64,000 bases of DNA from Campylobacterales bacterium. Its GTDB lineage: Bacteria; Campylobacterota; Campylobacteria; Campylobacterales; Sulfurimonadaceae. This document shows, piece by piece, positions 1 to 8,910 of this stretch. The notes beneath the pieces are model-generated. The model was not told the origin of the DNA. It was given only the letters and a program-made list of their open reading frames with translations, and made no database searches. The stretch lies in NCBI GenBank assembly GCA_026390165.1, contig JAPLGM010000011.1, positions 58,565 to 122,564 on the forward strand, given 5' to 3'. Every line of letters starts with the position of its first letter. Positions within the stretch are counted from its first letter, which is position 1. The translations under genes were made by a program, and so were the position numbers.

Positions 1-1098
1 AGTTGACTTGGATGTCGTCAGGTTGGTTGCTGTATTGGAATAACCTGCCCCTGCAAATCCATTAAAATTTACCTCCCAATCATTTTTTCCTCTCTCCCCT
101 TGCACTTCCCCTTTTTTTAACCGAAAAAGGGTATCCGCAAGCTTAACTTGCGAATTTCTTTCGATTGCCGATCGCTGCAACATCTCAACCGATGCAGAGG
201 GCATATCTATATTTGGCCAATCCAAAGCAATATCACGATTGGGTGCCATATTCGCGGCTTGTTTAAAAGAGACGGTTGCCGAATATAAATCGTACTGTAA
301 CCCTAATACTAGTTTTTCCAAAGCAAGCTGATCAATTTTTGCATTGATTTGGTTATAGGCATTATCATTCACCCCATGCTCATGTTTTTGCATGGCCATT
401 CGATAAATATTATCGTTCAAATCCTGATATTTCTTTAAATAATTTTTACGCCCCTGCAGTTCTAATAGCCGTAAATACAATTCAGCACTGTAGAGTTTCA
501 TTTGTTCTTGAATCGATACTTTTTTCACCTTTGCAAAACGCTCAATAAGCGTTGTATGCTCGTTGAGATAAAAATGACGGTTTCCGTCATACAGGATCTT
601 GTTTGCCTGAATTCCAGCCCGTCCAGAGAGTGTTGTCCCCAACCCCTCTGTTGGTGTTGGTAGCTGGCTTGCCGAAACCAGCGCTTGAAATGAAAGGATG
701 AAATCGTATCGACTTTGATCGATCAACCCTTGGAGTTCCTGAAGTTTTGCATCATATCCTCCATTGGATCGATCAGATCCATCGTGCAAGACGAGATCAA
801 TGTACTCATTTAAATTAAGCGTTGCTGCAAAATCACTTCGCATAATAGGTGTACCCACCGGTTCAACAGAGGAAACTCTTTTCTCAAATCCAATTTTTGG
901 AGCAGCGGTTGATGAAACAAGAGGAGGAGGAGAGTGGAGAATATTTCTTCTTTCAATACGATTATTATTGTGGATTGGAGAAATTTCAGTTGATTCTCGC
1001 TGAAGCGTATTCCTCCGCTTAATGACGTCTGAACCCTCTAGGGCATAAAGAGTTATAGCCATATTAAACGCCATAAAAAGAGTTATCTTAACACTCAT
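1..1098 (-). CDS. TolC-like outer membrane efflux/export protein, 3' end outside the window
   Basis: The frame is open from an ATG at 1098 to the window edge (366 codons), so the C-terminus is missing. It starts with a hydrophobic signal-like stretch (SVKITLFMAFNMAITLYA). Long amphipathic helices follow, rich in L, Q, N and K (for example LELQGRKNYLKKYQDLNDN), with an NxIxxKIxxLxLEKL pattern, as in the periplasmic barrels of the TolC/OEP family. Such proteins form trimeric outer-membrane channels used by type I secretion, efflux pumps or polysaccharide export. It begins 30 bases after a PelA-like hydrolase gene and is probably co-transcribed with it and the Sel1 gene. That context favours an envelope or exopolysaccharide role over drug efflux, but this is inference. 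Family assignment is fairly sure; substrate is unknown. Confidence 0.7.
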   Translation of the reverse strand, partial: MSVKITLFMAFNMAITLYALEGSDVIKRRNTLQRESTEISPIHNNNRIERRNILHSPPPLVSSTAAPKIGFEKRVSSVEPVGTPIMRSDFAATLNLNEYIDLVLHDGSDRSNGGYDAKLQELQGLIDQSRYDFILSFQALVSASQLPTPTEGLGTTLSGRAGIQANKILYDGNRHFYLNEHTTLIERFAKVKKVSIQEQMKLYSAELYLRLLELQGRKNYLKKYQDLNDNIYRMAMQKHEHGVNDNAYNQINAKIDQLALEKLVLGLQYDLYSATVSFKQAANMAPNRDIALDWPNIDMPSASVEMLQRSAIERNSQVKLADTLFRLKKGEVQGERGKNDWEVNFNGFAGAGYSNTATNLTTSKST

Positions 1099-1128
1099 AC
1101 TATAGCTCCCATCTTTTATTTAAAAAAT

Positions 1129-1962
1129 TCATTTATCAAATTCCAATCTGCTTTGATCCACATTCAACCGAACATTTGGAAGCTCATTTAACGATATATC
1201 CGTAACAAGTGGCTGATACCCTTTACTTAAAGCAATTTTATAAATTTTTGCCATTTCATGCGGCTCATCTCTCTCCCAATAATCAACACTGTAACGCTCT
1301 ATTTTATGTTTTGGAAGAAATCTAAAATCATAACTAAAGAGTGAAAACTCCTTACTCCTAAAATCATAACTGGAAATAGTTGACTCATACAAGAGTGCGT
1401 CAATAGGAACCATATCGGCGATTTCAAATCCTCTATTAAGCATTAGTTTGAGTGTCGGATACCGTTTTTTAATCGCCTTTATCAAATGAACAATCTCTTC
1501 ATTAGAAATGTCACGGGCAATTAATGAGTCTACCGTATCGAGAAAAAGACCACTATACCCCCCTTCAACAATCGGAGGTATCACGACATTCAATAATAGC
1601 TGTTCCCATCGCTTATCCGAAATTTTAATATGATAACTGCCCCACTCTTGATTTTTTCCCTCAAGTAACTGATATTTTTTTACTGTATTAAAATAGGAAC
1701 GACTATTATTTATTTCACCTATACTAAGATAAGCGAAACTTCGACTACGTAACGCATGAACATCACGGTACAAATCAGGATCTAAAACCACTGTTTTGTA
1801 TCTCTCGAAATATTTAACGTCATAAGTGTAGCCATAATAAATTAAAAGAGGATATTGTGCATGCAACGATGCTGTAAAAAAAATCAAGGTAATATAGCAA
1901 ACAAAAGAGAGATTCCTAAAAATCGGATTGTAATATTTTATCATCATAAAAAAATTCAACAA
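1129..1962 (-). CDS. secreted PelA-like glycoside hydrolase (GH114/GH166-type TIM barrel)
   Basis: A 277-residue protein with an N-terminal hydrophobic signal segment (about residues 14-35, ending SLHAQ), so probably exported. The body matches the hydrolase domain of PelA and endo-alpha-1,4-polygalactosaminidases: an early YYG strand, VVLDPD, AYLSIGE, a GYSGLFLDTVDS strand-end with the acidic residue expected at the barrel active site, and LNRGFE. In Pseudomonas PelA this domain cuts the cationic amino-sugar polymer Pel and is followed by a deacetylase domain; here it stands alone. Neighbours are a Sel1-repeat gene 36 bases upstream and a TolC-like gene 30 bases downstream, consistent with a polysaccharide modification or export locus continuing beyond the window. 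The start may lie a few codons inside (MMIKYY). Substrate is inferred only. Confidence 0.7.
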   Translation of the reverse strand: MLNFFMMIKYYNPIFRNLSFVCYITLIFFTASLHAQYPLLIYYGYTYDVKYFERYKTVVLDPDLYRDVHALRSRSFAYLSIGEINNSRSYFNTVKKYQLLEGKNQEWGSYHIKISDKRWEQLLLNVVIPPIVEGGYSGLFLDTVDSLIARDISNEEIVHLIKAIKKRYPTLKLMLNRGFEIADMVPIDALLYESTISSYDFRSKEFSLFSYDFRFLPKHKIERYSVDYWERDEPHEMAKIYKIALSKGYQPLVTDISLNELPNVRLNVDQSRLEFDK

Positions 1963-1998
1963 CTACATCAACATTCGATGCAGTCATCTCGGGTCACA

Positions 1999-3192
1999 TC
2001 AATGATTGAAGAGGACAATAGCAAGATTATACTGCGCACGACTATGTCCTTGCTCTGCAGCTTTACGGTACCACTTAATCGCTTCAGCCTCATTTTTAAC
2101 AATCCCAGTCCCTTCCGAATAGGCTAACCCAAGATAAAACTGAGCATCAGCATGTCCTTGTTTAGCAGCTTGCGCATACCATGCAACTGCTTCGGTATCA
2201 TTTTGCGCTACACCTCGCCCTTGTGTATACATAAGGGCGAGATTGTATTGAGCGCTTGGGTGTCCTTGTTGTGCGGCCTGAGAAAAAAGAGAAACAGCTT
2301 GGGCATCATTTTTTGATACACCTGCTCCTGAAAGGTAAAGTAAGCCAAGATTGTATTGAGCATCTGCATACCCTTGAGCTGCTGCTTGAGCATACCAATG
2401 TGCCGCTTGGGTATCACTTTTCTCAACTCCGTTGCCTTGAGCATACAAAAGTCCCAAATTATACTGAGCTCGAGGATCACCCTGTTTAGCAGACTTCATA
2501 AGCCATTTTGCCACTTCAGAAATATTCCCTGCCTCTACTCTCGGAACAGAAGTAGCAACACTTACGGGGAGGGCTACGAATGGTGTCGAAACAATAGGAG
2601 TTGTTATAGCCACAGGTACTGGGGCATTAACAATGGTTGCTGGAACCTGAGGAGATTCAACCTTAGCCTTTTCTTTTTTTCGTTTTTTATGCTTCTTATA
2701 AGGAGTAGTTTCAGCAACAAACGGCTTTTGAATTATTTGGGGGACAGTACTCTCGACGGGAACACTATCATGGGAATAGCGTGTTTCAAGAATTTTTTTA
2801 GCCTCACTATCCCCTTGTTCAGCTGCTTTAGAGAGCCATTTTTTAGCAAGTATTTCATTCTTTTGCGTCCCTACTCCTGCACCATACATAACGCCCAAAT
2901 TATATTGAGAGTCTATATGCCCCTGCTCTGCCGCTTTTTGATACCACTTTAAGGCTTCTGTATCATCTCGATGAACTCCATATCCATTTTCATAAAGGAT
3001 ACCCAAATTGTATTGAGCAGCAGTATTCCCCTTATCCGCAAGCGGTTGCCAAATTTTAATTGCGCTCGCATAATCTTTATTATCAAACGCTTTTATCCCA
3101 TCCTCAAATGGTGTTGCCATAAGAATCGATGACAACGCAATACTAGCGACAGAAAGACGCAATATGCTAAAAGCAGAAGTTGAAAAATACAT
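1999..3192 (-). CDS. exported Sel1/TPR-like repeat protein
   Basis: This 397-residue protein has an N-terminal signal-like segment (LRLSVASIALSSILMA). Two blocks of Sel1-like repeats follow: about three between residues 30 and 140, and five between about 225 and 397. Each repeat carries the AQYNLGxxYxxGxGVxxxxxxAxxWYxxAAxQG pattern in helix-turn-helix form. The blocks are joined by a low-complexity linker rich in K, P, V and T (roughly 140-225, with KKHKKRKKEKAK). Sel1 repeats mediate protein-protein contacts; in Gram-negative bacteria exported versions often assist envelope or polysaccharide systems. It leads a three-gene run with the PelA-like hydrolase and the TolC-like protein, so a scaffold role for that system is plausible but not shown. 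Confidence 0.8.
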   Translation of the reverse strand: MYFSTSAFSILRLSVASIALSSILMATPFEDGIKAFDNKDYASAIKIWQPLADKGNTAAQYNLGILYENGYGVHRDDTEALKWYQKAAEQGHIDSQYNLGVMYGAGVGTQKNEILAKKWLSKAAEQGDSEAKKILETRYSHDSVPVESTVPQIIQKPFVAETTPYKKHKKRKKEKAKVESPQVPATIVNAPVPVAITTPIVSTPFVALPVSVATSVPRVEAGNISEVAKWLMKSAKQGDPRAQYNLGLLYAQGNGVEKSDTQAAHWYAQAAAQGYADAQYNLGLLYLSGAGVSKNDAQAVSLFSQAAQQGHPSAQYNLALMYTQGRGVAQNDTEAVAWYAQAAKQGHADAQFYLGLAYSEGTGIVKNEAEAIKWYRKAAEQGHSRAQYNLAIVLFNH

Positions 3193-3274
3193 TAGAATAA
3201 GTCCTTGGATGTTTTATAAAATATTTCAATGGGGAATCATTTTCCGAAGTATATCGTAATTAAGATTATACTTT

Positions 3275-3763
3275 TTAGTTAAACATAGAAAAAGATTTCA
3301 ACCGTTGATAAATCCGCTCGAAGTCGGTCGAATAGACACGTGTTTCTGCAATCGACGTAATAAAATTGGTATCTCTCTCCCATCGTGGGACGAGGTGCAG
3401 ATGAATGTGCTCCGCAATCCCTGCCCCCGCCGCTCGACCTAGATTCATCCCGATATTTACCCCATGAGCCCCAAACTTCTCCTTGAGCATTTTAACCCCT
3501 TTTTGAGCTAAAGCTGTGATATGCAACCATTGTTCCGCTTCTAATGATTCGAGTGCATCGGTATGATGGTGGGGGATAATCATAAAATGCCCTGGAGTAT
3601 AGGGGTAGCGGTTCATAACGACAAAACAGTACTCATCTCGGTGTAGGACATGATGTTCTTCATCCAACGAGGAATTTTCACTGATATGACAAAAGACACA
3701 CCCTTCGGATTTGGCTCCTGCTATATACTCCGTGCGCCAAGGGGCGTATAAAATATTTTCCAT
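3275..3763 (-). CDS. HIT-family hydrolase (Ap4A/dinucleotide type)
   Basis: A 162-residue histidine-triad protein. The active-site motif HIHLHLVPR is near residue 125, and a CxxC pair (CVFC) near residue 25 could bind zinc, as in HIT proteins of the Ap4A phosphorylase-like branch. Such enzymes cleave dinucleoside polyphosphates or nucleotidyl adducts. I place the start at the ATG at 3763; an upstream in-frame TTG at 3796 would add 11 residues overlapping an inverted repeat (TGCCTCA, 2-base gap, TGAGGCA) and is less likely. The gene follows murF on the same strand about 90 bases downstream. Family is sure; the physiological substrate is not. Confidence 0.85.
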   Translation of the reverse strand: MENILYAPWRTEYIAGAKSEGCVFCHISENSSLDEEHHVLHRDEYCFVVMNRYPYTPGHFMIIPHHHTDALESLEAEQWLHITALAQKGVKMLKEKFGAHGVNIGMNLGRAAGAGIAEHIHLHLVPRWERDTNFITSIAETRVYSTDFERIYQRLKSFSMFN

Positions 3764-3857
3764 AAGACTCTCTCTTTTCTGCCTCAAATGAGGCAAGCTT
3801 TAGTGCCACAGCGGCAAGCGTAGTCAAGCGGGGCTTTTGCTCCGATTGACGTTCAAA

Positions 3858-5297
3858 TCAAATAAAATTCGGTGCATCATTGGCAAAAAGGATAATATCC
3901 CCCGCACGTGTCACTTCGCCCAATGTTTTTGTCAATTCCGCTTTATTGGAAAGCATTATCTTCTCCCCTACTCGTAATTCACGCTCAAACTGCGCCGCAT
4001 TCAACGCACCTGTAATAATTGCAATATCAAACACCCCATTAATTGCATCAATGAGCTCACTATTAAGTTCTACGGTACTCTCCACTAATCCGGGAGTAAC
4101 AATGACCTTTCTCCCTTTATGGAGTGAACACAATCGTATCCCCTCTAGCATTCCATCAATATTACCGTTATACCCATCATCAAGGATTATTTTACCCCCT
4201 GCATCAATACGCTCTAACCGATGTTCGACACTTTTGAGATTTTTGACTGCTTGAATCATCTCATCACTGCTCATCCCCATCTCATCGGCAATTAAGAGTG
4301 CCGCATTGATATTCATTGTCTGAAATCCACCTAACACGGAGGTATGAAAGTGGTTCAACTGATGATGCAACATCAGAGCAAAATCGGTTCCATCGAGAGT
4401 AGCATTAAGATCCAGAATAGTATCTCCGAAAAAGGTCACTTTCTCATGCGGAACATCCGTTACCGACGTGTGGATAAACGCCCGTTTGAGTCGGTTGGAG
4501 TGGACAATCTCTAATTTGGTCTGCTGTATCCGTTCCAGTGTCTTGAAATACTCTAGGTGTTGAGGCCCGACTTTCCCCACAACAACAATTTGAGGATTAA
4601 GCAACTGGGTAATAGCATAAATATCCCCTATTTCACGTGCCCCTGCTTCGCAGATATACACTTGTGCGTTTGAAGGTAACGATTCATTCACATCACGGAT
4701 GATGCCACCAAGCGTATTGACACTACGCGGAGTGGCGTAGACATTGAATTTAGTCGATAAAATCTGAGCGATAAAATTCTTCATCGACGTTTTACCGTAG
4801 CTTCCTGTCACACAAATAATCGTTAGATTGGGCAGTGAAGCTATTTTTTTCTTCGCTTCACGCTTATACGCTTCAAACAAAAATTTCTCTGTTGCCCATG
4901 AGAGCCCATATGTTAATGCCAACGGAGCGAAAACGCTGTACGTTTCACTTAAGCGTGTGAGGGTAAAAATGACGTTTAAAAAGAAACTGATGGCAAAAAG
5001 GAGAATCAAAAACCGCTTAACTCGCCATGTCATCACCAGTTTCTTATCCAAACGATAATGCCACATTCCCAATAAAGGGAGATACGCCACAAGAACCCAT
5101 GCACCATGCACCCCTAAAATAGTATAGAGGATAAAAGGGATAACAAAATAAAGGGCGTGCCACCATGGCTTATGATGACGCAATACCACCCGCTCAATAC
5201 GGTAATCGTACCATTGAAGATTGGTAATCAAATACCATCCTAGTGCCATAACAAAAATGATGTTGGTCGCAAATGCGATAAGATGTGGGGTGTCCAT
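3858..5297 (-). CDS. murF: UDP-N-acetylmuramoyl-tripeptide--D-alanyl-D-alanine ligase MurF
   Basis: MurF adds D-Ala-D-Ala to UDP-MurNAc-tripeptide, the last cytoplasmic step of peptidoglycan precursor synthesis. The Mur ligase P-loop is clear (TGSYGKTSMKN near residue 165), followed by SVNTLGG, the EAGAREIGDI segment that binds the Mg-ATP region, and the C-terminal DDGYNGN box. At 479 residues it is longer at the N-terminus than Escherichia coli MurF; the first ~125 residues hold several hydrophobic segments, a membrane-anchored form I recall from other Campylobacterota. It lies in the run ddl - hydrolase - [AAA/DUF4276] - murF, so Ddl supplies its dipeptide substrate. The gap to the upstream DUF4276 gene is 78 bases and may hold a separate promoter. 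Confidence 0.93.
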   Translation of the reverse strand: MDTPHLIAFATNIIFVMALGWYLITNLQWYDYRIERVVLRHHKPWWHALYFVIPFILYTILGVHGAWVLVAYLPLLGMWHYRLDKKLVMTWRVKRFLILLFAISFFLNVIFTLTRLSETYSVFAPLALTYGLSWATEKFLFEAYKREAKKKIASLPNLTIICVTGSYGKTSMKNFIAQILSTKFNVYATPRSVNTLGGIIRDVNESLPSNAQVYICEAGAREIGDIYAITQLLNPQIVVVGKVGPQHLEYFKTLERIQQTKLEIVHSNRLKRAFIHTSVTDVPHEKVTFFGDTILDLNATLDGTDFALMLHHQLNHFHTSVLGGFQTMNINAALLIADEMGMSSDEMIQAVKNLKSVEHRLERIDAGGKIILDDGYNGNIDGMLEGIRLCSLHKGRKVIVTPGLVESTVELNSELIDAINGVFDIAIITGALNAAQFERELRVGEKIMLSNKAELTKTLGEVTRAGDIILFANDAPNFI

Positions 5298-5375
5298 ATT
5301 TTAACCTTTTTTAATAAGTGAAATGTTATTCATTCTATCGTCTATCTTGAGTAAAATAGAAACTATTGATAAAGA

Positions 5376-5939
5376 TCATCGACGACCTTCTACAACATCT
5401 TTGATTCCATTAACCAAAACATTAAAACTATATGAAGTATTTGTTCCATCGAGTTTCAAAAACTGTGCAATAGATCTGGAACCACTCTTTTTTTGATATT
5501 TTTGTTTTGAAAGCTTTCTTAACTCTTCAGAAGCATTTGCCAAAATATCTGGATCTCGATATTTTTGTTTTTGTTGTAATTTAGATAAACCTTGCAGTCC
5601 TAGACCTTGCTCTACAGCTTGTAAATCCCCAAGATACCAACTTTCAAGCTCATGGCAAGCAATACGGATTAAAACATCATTACGTCCTGCATTTTGACAT
5701 TTTTGAGCTAAGTTACTCTTTAGAATCAAACAATTTCCACTGTCTTTATCTCGGATAATAATAAACTTAGTATTTTTATCAACCCAATTTTTAATTTTTT
5801 TCTCGATCTGTTTTTCTAAATCTTGTTTCCCCTCAAATGGTCTATATTTTATGTTAATGGTAGAATCAACAAGACGAGGCATAATGCCTTCAAGCATCGC
5901 CTGTGCTGAAGGCTCTTCTAAAAAAAAGACCAACGTCAT
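5376..5939 (-). CDS. DUF4276 family protein (TOPRIM-like), partner of the adjacent AAA ATPase
   Basis: A 187-residue protein with DUF4276 features: an N-terminal beta strand with FLEEPSAQAMLEGIMPRL (the conserved Glu of the family), IIIRDKDSGNC with paired Asp residues near 82, and the hallmark HELESWYLGD near residue 110. These match the acidic residues of TOPRIM-like nucleases, although nuclease activity for this family is inference. It overlaps the stop of the upstream AAA gene by ATGA, so the two are translationally coupled. Overlapping AAA plus DUF4276 or other TOPRIM genes recur in prokaryotic conflict loci (compare AbiL- and PARIS-like pairs). It separates murF from the ddl-hydrolase genes, which points to insertion into a housekeeping operon. 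Confidence 0.75.
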   Translation of the reverse strand: MTLVFFLEEPSAQAMLEGIMPRLVDSTINIKYRPFEGKQDLEKQIEKKIKNWVDKNTKFIIIRDKDSGNCLILKSNLAQKCQNAGRNDVLIRIACHELESWYLGDLQAVEQGLGLQGLSKLQQKQKYRDPDILANASEELRKLSKQKYQKKSGSRSIAQFLKLDGTNTSYSFNVLVNGIKDVVEGRR

Positions 5940-7123
5940 TGAGGATCTACTCCCTCAAAATAACCTTGCTTCCAAAGATATCCCATTTGATCACCATCAG
6001 CCATATAAGCTGATAATTGAGGATTATTACTAGCGCGATTAATAATACTAAATCCATTTTGCTTAGAAAGCCAAAAAACTTCTTCCAGTTCAACAGCATT
6101 TAAAAAATCAGGTGAATGGGTTGATACAAAAACTTGACCGCCTTTAATAGCATATTCTCTAAATTCTTCAGCAAGTTCCCACAGTAATTGCGGATAAAGT
6201 TGATTTTCCGGTTCTTCAATACATAAAAGAGGATGTGGTCTTGGGTCATGTAATAAAACTAAATAAGCAAACATCTTAATGGTTCCATCTGAAACATACT
6301 TATCAATAAACGGATCTTTAAACGAACCGTCTTGAAATTTTAATAACAATCTTCCATCCGCCGTTGGTTCAGTTGTAATGTTACCTATACCAGGTATTCT
6401 TTTTTTCATTTTAAGAATAATTTGATCAAATATCTCAGGATAATTTTCATATAAATCATTAGCTACTACCTGTAAATTATCACCGGTTACAGAAAGATGG
6501 TCTCCATATCCCGTAGCTTCTTTACTTCCTCGCGCAAGGTTGATATGAAAATCTGAAATATGCCAATTTTCAATCAGTTGTCGAAATGCATTAGCCGCTT
6601 TAAATCGTTGAAATTGTCCCAACCCTTTTATAGCTAAAATATCGGCTGACAGTTCCTGCTGCTCCCTCGTTAATTCCGTATCTTCCCTACTAAAGTCTTC
6701 TTCATTAAGAATAGCGTATCCCTGTCCTTTTGAAAAATCAAGAAAATGAAACGGTGAACCGTGTTGCCCTCTCTTGTATCGCAAAATTTCTCGTAAAACG
6801 ACTACTTTTCCATCTTCTAATCCAATTTCCAATGAATAGGTTACTAAACGAATTTTCCCAGAGAGTTGCATTTTAAATTTAATTTCAATTTCAATAGATT
6901 CATGATGAAAACCTCTTGACACTAACTCCCGATAACCACCACGACTTTGAACAGCGCGAGACACATTGCCAATTAAACAATCTTTCAAAAAACCAAAGAC
7001 ATCAAATAGAGTCGATTTTCCAGCCCCATTTGCTCCGATTACGACACATAAATCAGGGATAGAACGCATTTCAATCTCACGAAAGGCTTTAAAGTTTTTT
7101 AATCTGATTGATTCAATTCTCAT
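5936..7123 (-). CDS. AAA-family ATPase (RecF/OLD-like), probable defence-pair component
   Basis: The 395-residue protein has an ABC/SMC-type ATPase head. It starts MRIESIRLKNFKAF, followed by Walker A GANGAGKSTLFD (near residue 33), a long insertion, YVSDGTIKMFAYLVLL in the signature position, Walker B LCIEEPENQLYP and the switch VSTHSPDFLN. This is the AAA_21 layout of ATPases in two-gene systems such as PARIS, Septu and OLD-like nucleases. Its ATG lies 12 bases after the stop of the alpha/beta hydrolase gene and its end overlaps the DUF4276 gene, so it appears to use the host operon's promoter. The ATPase presumably senses something and controls the TOPRIM-like partner; that is inference. 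Confidence 0.82.
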   Translation of the reverse strand: MRIESIRLKNFKAFREIEMRSIPDLCVVIGANGAGKSTLFDVFGFLKDCLIGNVSRAVQSRGGYRELVSRGFHHESIEIEIKFKMQLSGKIRLVTYSLEIGLEDGKVVVLREILRYKRGQHGSPFHFLDFSKGQGYAILNEEDFSREDTELTREQQELSADILAIKGLGQFQRFKAANAFRQLIENWHISDFHINLARGSKEATGYGDHLSVTGDNLQVVANDLYENYPEIFDQIILKMKKRIPGIGNITTEPTADGRLLLKFQDGSFKDPFIDKYVSDGTIKMFAYLVLLHDPRPHPLLCIEEPENQLYPQLLWELAEEFREYAIKGGQVFVSTHSPDFLNAVELEEVFWLSKQNGFSIINRASNNPQLSAYMADGDQMGYLWKQGYFEGVDPQ

Positions 7124-7135
7124 TATTTTCTCCTA

Positions 7136-7855
7136 TTATTTTAAGGATGACTCTATCTCACTGGCAATCGCTCTTCCCTCTTTAAAAAGAAAATAGTGAT
7201 CCCCGTCAAAAGTAACCAATCGTGAATCTGCAATCAGTGTATTTATCACTTCACCGCTCCACAAAGGCGTTGCAGTGTCCGTTGTTCCAAAACATAAAAG
7301 AGCTTTGTTTTTGAATGCTTTAAAGTGCTCGCTAAAATCTTCATTCACAACATTTTTGAAAGTCTGATACATTGACTCAGACATTCCTGCCGCATCAGGA
7401 GAGATGAAAAAACGACGCAGCAACGTGAGTCCCGTAAGCTTTACTATCTTAAAAAGGGCAATTTTAGCACGGATTTTAAATGGTTTTGGGATGAGAATAC
7501 CTGCTGATGCGACCAAAACTAATAGTTCAGGATTCAGAAGCGTAGCTACTTTTCCCCCGAACGAGTGCCCCACGATAATATTTTTGTGAGCTCCAATCTC
7601 GTGCAGTAAAAGTTCCATAATAGCTGCATAATCGTCTGTCGTCAATGCAACATCATTATTACTTTGCCCAAATCCAGGCATATCGATATAAATATGGCGA
7701 AAATGGGGGAGAGTATTTCCGAACGCCTGCTTCATCAATGCTTTCGATGAACCCCACCCGTGAAGAAAAATAATATCGGTACTTTGGGTGGGATTGAGAA
7801 TTTCATAGCTGATAGCAAAGCCATTGCCCTTATAAAGGAACGATTTGAGTGCCAC
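7136..7855 (-). CDS. alpha/beta hydrolase
   Basis: A 239-residue alpha/beta-hydrolase fold protein. It shows the oxyanion-hole HGWG motif (FLHGWGSS near residue 33), the nucleophile elbow GHSFGG near residue 97 (catalytic Ser) and FDGDHYF near the C-terminus (catalytic His). The start is GTG at 7855, two bases after the ddl stop. The gene occupies the place of the C. jejuni hydrolase Cj0796c between ddl and murF. Its substrate is unknown; position in a cell-wall operon suggests an envelope-linked ester, but nothing in the sequence shows this. Confidence 0.88.
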   Translation of the reverse strand: MALKSFLYKGNGFAISYEILNPTQSTDIIFLHGWGSSKALMKQAFGNTLPHFRHIYIDMPGFGQSNNDVALTTDDYAAIMELLLHEIGAHKNIIVGHSFGGKVATLLNPELLVLVASAGILIPKPFKIRAKIALFKIVKLTGLTLLRRFFISPDAAGMSESMYQTFKNVVNEDFSEHFKAFKNKALLCFGTTDTATPLWSGEVINTLIADSRLVTFDGDHYFLFKEGRAIASEIESSLK

Positions 7856-7857
7856 GT

Positions 7858-8895
7858 TTATTTACCCTTGGCTTGCGAAATGGAGTGAATATAGTCATAC
7901 TTCACCCGTATGGCTCTTTTAGAGGGGAGTGAACCCAAAAGTTTCTGAATCCCACCGCTAAAATCTTCAAAAAGGTAGTTTGCCATTGATCCGGGAATCG
8001 GATTGACCTCATTGAGATAAACTTCACCGTCGATCTCGAAAAAATCGCATCGGATAAGTGCCCCCTCAAACAACGGGGTATAGATGGTTTTAAACGCTGC
8101 TTGAAGCTGTTGAACCAAAGTCTCTGAGATGGTCGCTTCGGCTACGGTGCTGGAGCGGGAAAAGTCGAGATATTTCTTTTCGAAATCCAAAAATTCTGCT
8201 TTTTGTGGCTCTTCAACGATGGAGTAGGTAATCTCACCACGGGCACTAAATCCCGCAAGATTGTACTCTTTGACTCCGCCGATAAACGGCTCGATCAACA
8301 GTACCTCATCGAATTCAAAACCAACATCCAACGCATATTCCAACTCGGAAGAATCACGGACAATACTCACCCCAATAGAGCTTCCAAGGCGTGAAGGTTT
8401 AACGATAAAAGGGTATGAGGTTTGGATACTGTTTCGTGAGCTTTGCGTAATTGCTTCAAAGGGAAGCGTTTTTATCCCTAAAGAAGTTGCAAGCCATTTT
8501 GTATAGTGCTTGTCAAAACTAAGCATTGAAGCCTCTTTGCGTGGTCCAATAAACGAAACACCATAAAAATCGAATAAAGCCGCAATAGAGCCATCTTCAC
8601 CGTCGCCACCGTGGATAAGGTTCAAAATAGGCATGGTGTGTATTTTTGAGCTCAACAGACCCCGCTGCTCAAATCCACCTTTAACGAGAGAGATCTGAGG
8701 CATTTTGAGATGTCCACCGCGAGAGAAAGTTGTCGCTTTCATCTTCGAACCATCAATAAGGTAAAAACGGTGATCTTGATCACAAAAAATGAAACTGAGA
8801 TCAAACCCTTTGAGCTTTCCTTTGACCGTAATGGCACTGACGATACTGATCTCGTGCTCAAAACTGGCACCTCCGAATAAAATAGCTAATTTCAT
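7858..8895 (-). CDS. ddl: D-alanine--D-alanine ligase
   Basis: Ddl joins two D-alanines with ATP to make the dipeptide used by MurF. The 345-residue sequence has the N-terminal GGASFEHEISIVSA motif, the HGGDGEDGSI glycine-rich region, the ATP-grasp core (PFIVKPSRLGSSIGVS) and the metal-binding end DGEVYLNEVNPIPGS. Length is typical for the family. It sits 15 bases after ruvA and 2 bases before the alpha/beta hydrolase. Assignment is secure. Confidence 0.95.
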   Translation of the reverse strand: MKLAILFGGASFEHEISIVSAITVKGKLKGFDLSFIFCDQDHRFYLIDGSKMKATTFSRGGHLKMPQISLVKGGFEQRGLLSSKIHTMPILNLIHGGDGEDGSIAALFDFYGVSFIGPRKEASMLSFDKHYTKWLATSLGIKTLPFEAITQSSRNSIQTSYPFIVKPSRLGSSIGVSIVRDSSELEYALDVGFEFDEVLLIEPFIGGVKEYNLAGFSARGEITYSIVEEPQKAEFLDFEKKYLDFSRSSTVAEATISETLVQQLQAAFKTIYTPLFEGALIRCDFFEIDGEVYLNEVNPIPGSMANYLFEDFSGGIQKLLGSLPSKRAIRVKYDYIHSISQAKGK

Positions 8896-8910
8896 TGTCT
8901 CTAATCCTTA

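Noticed and set aside
2356..2952. 198-codon plus-strand frame opposite the Sel1-repeat gene
   Set aside because: Antisense to clear Sel1 repeats; the apparent internal repetition is inherited from the repeat DNA on the other strand.
3764..3796. TTG start extending the HIT protein by 11 residues
   Set aside because: The segment covers a short inverted repeat and the likely ribosome site of the ATG at 3763.
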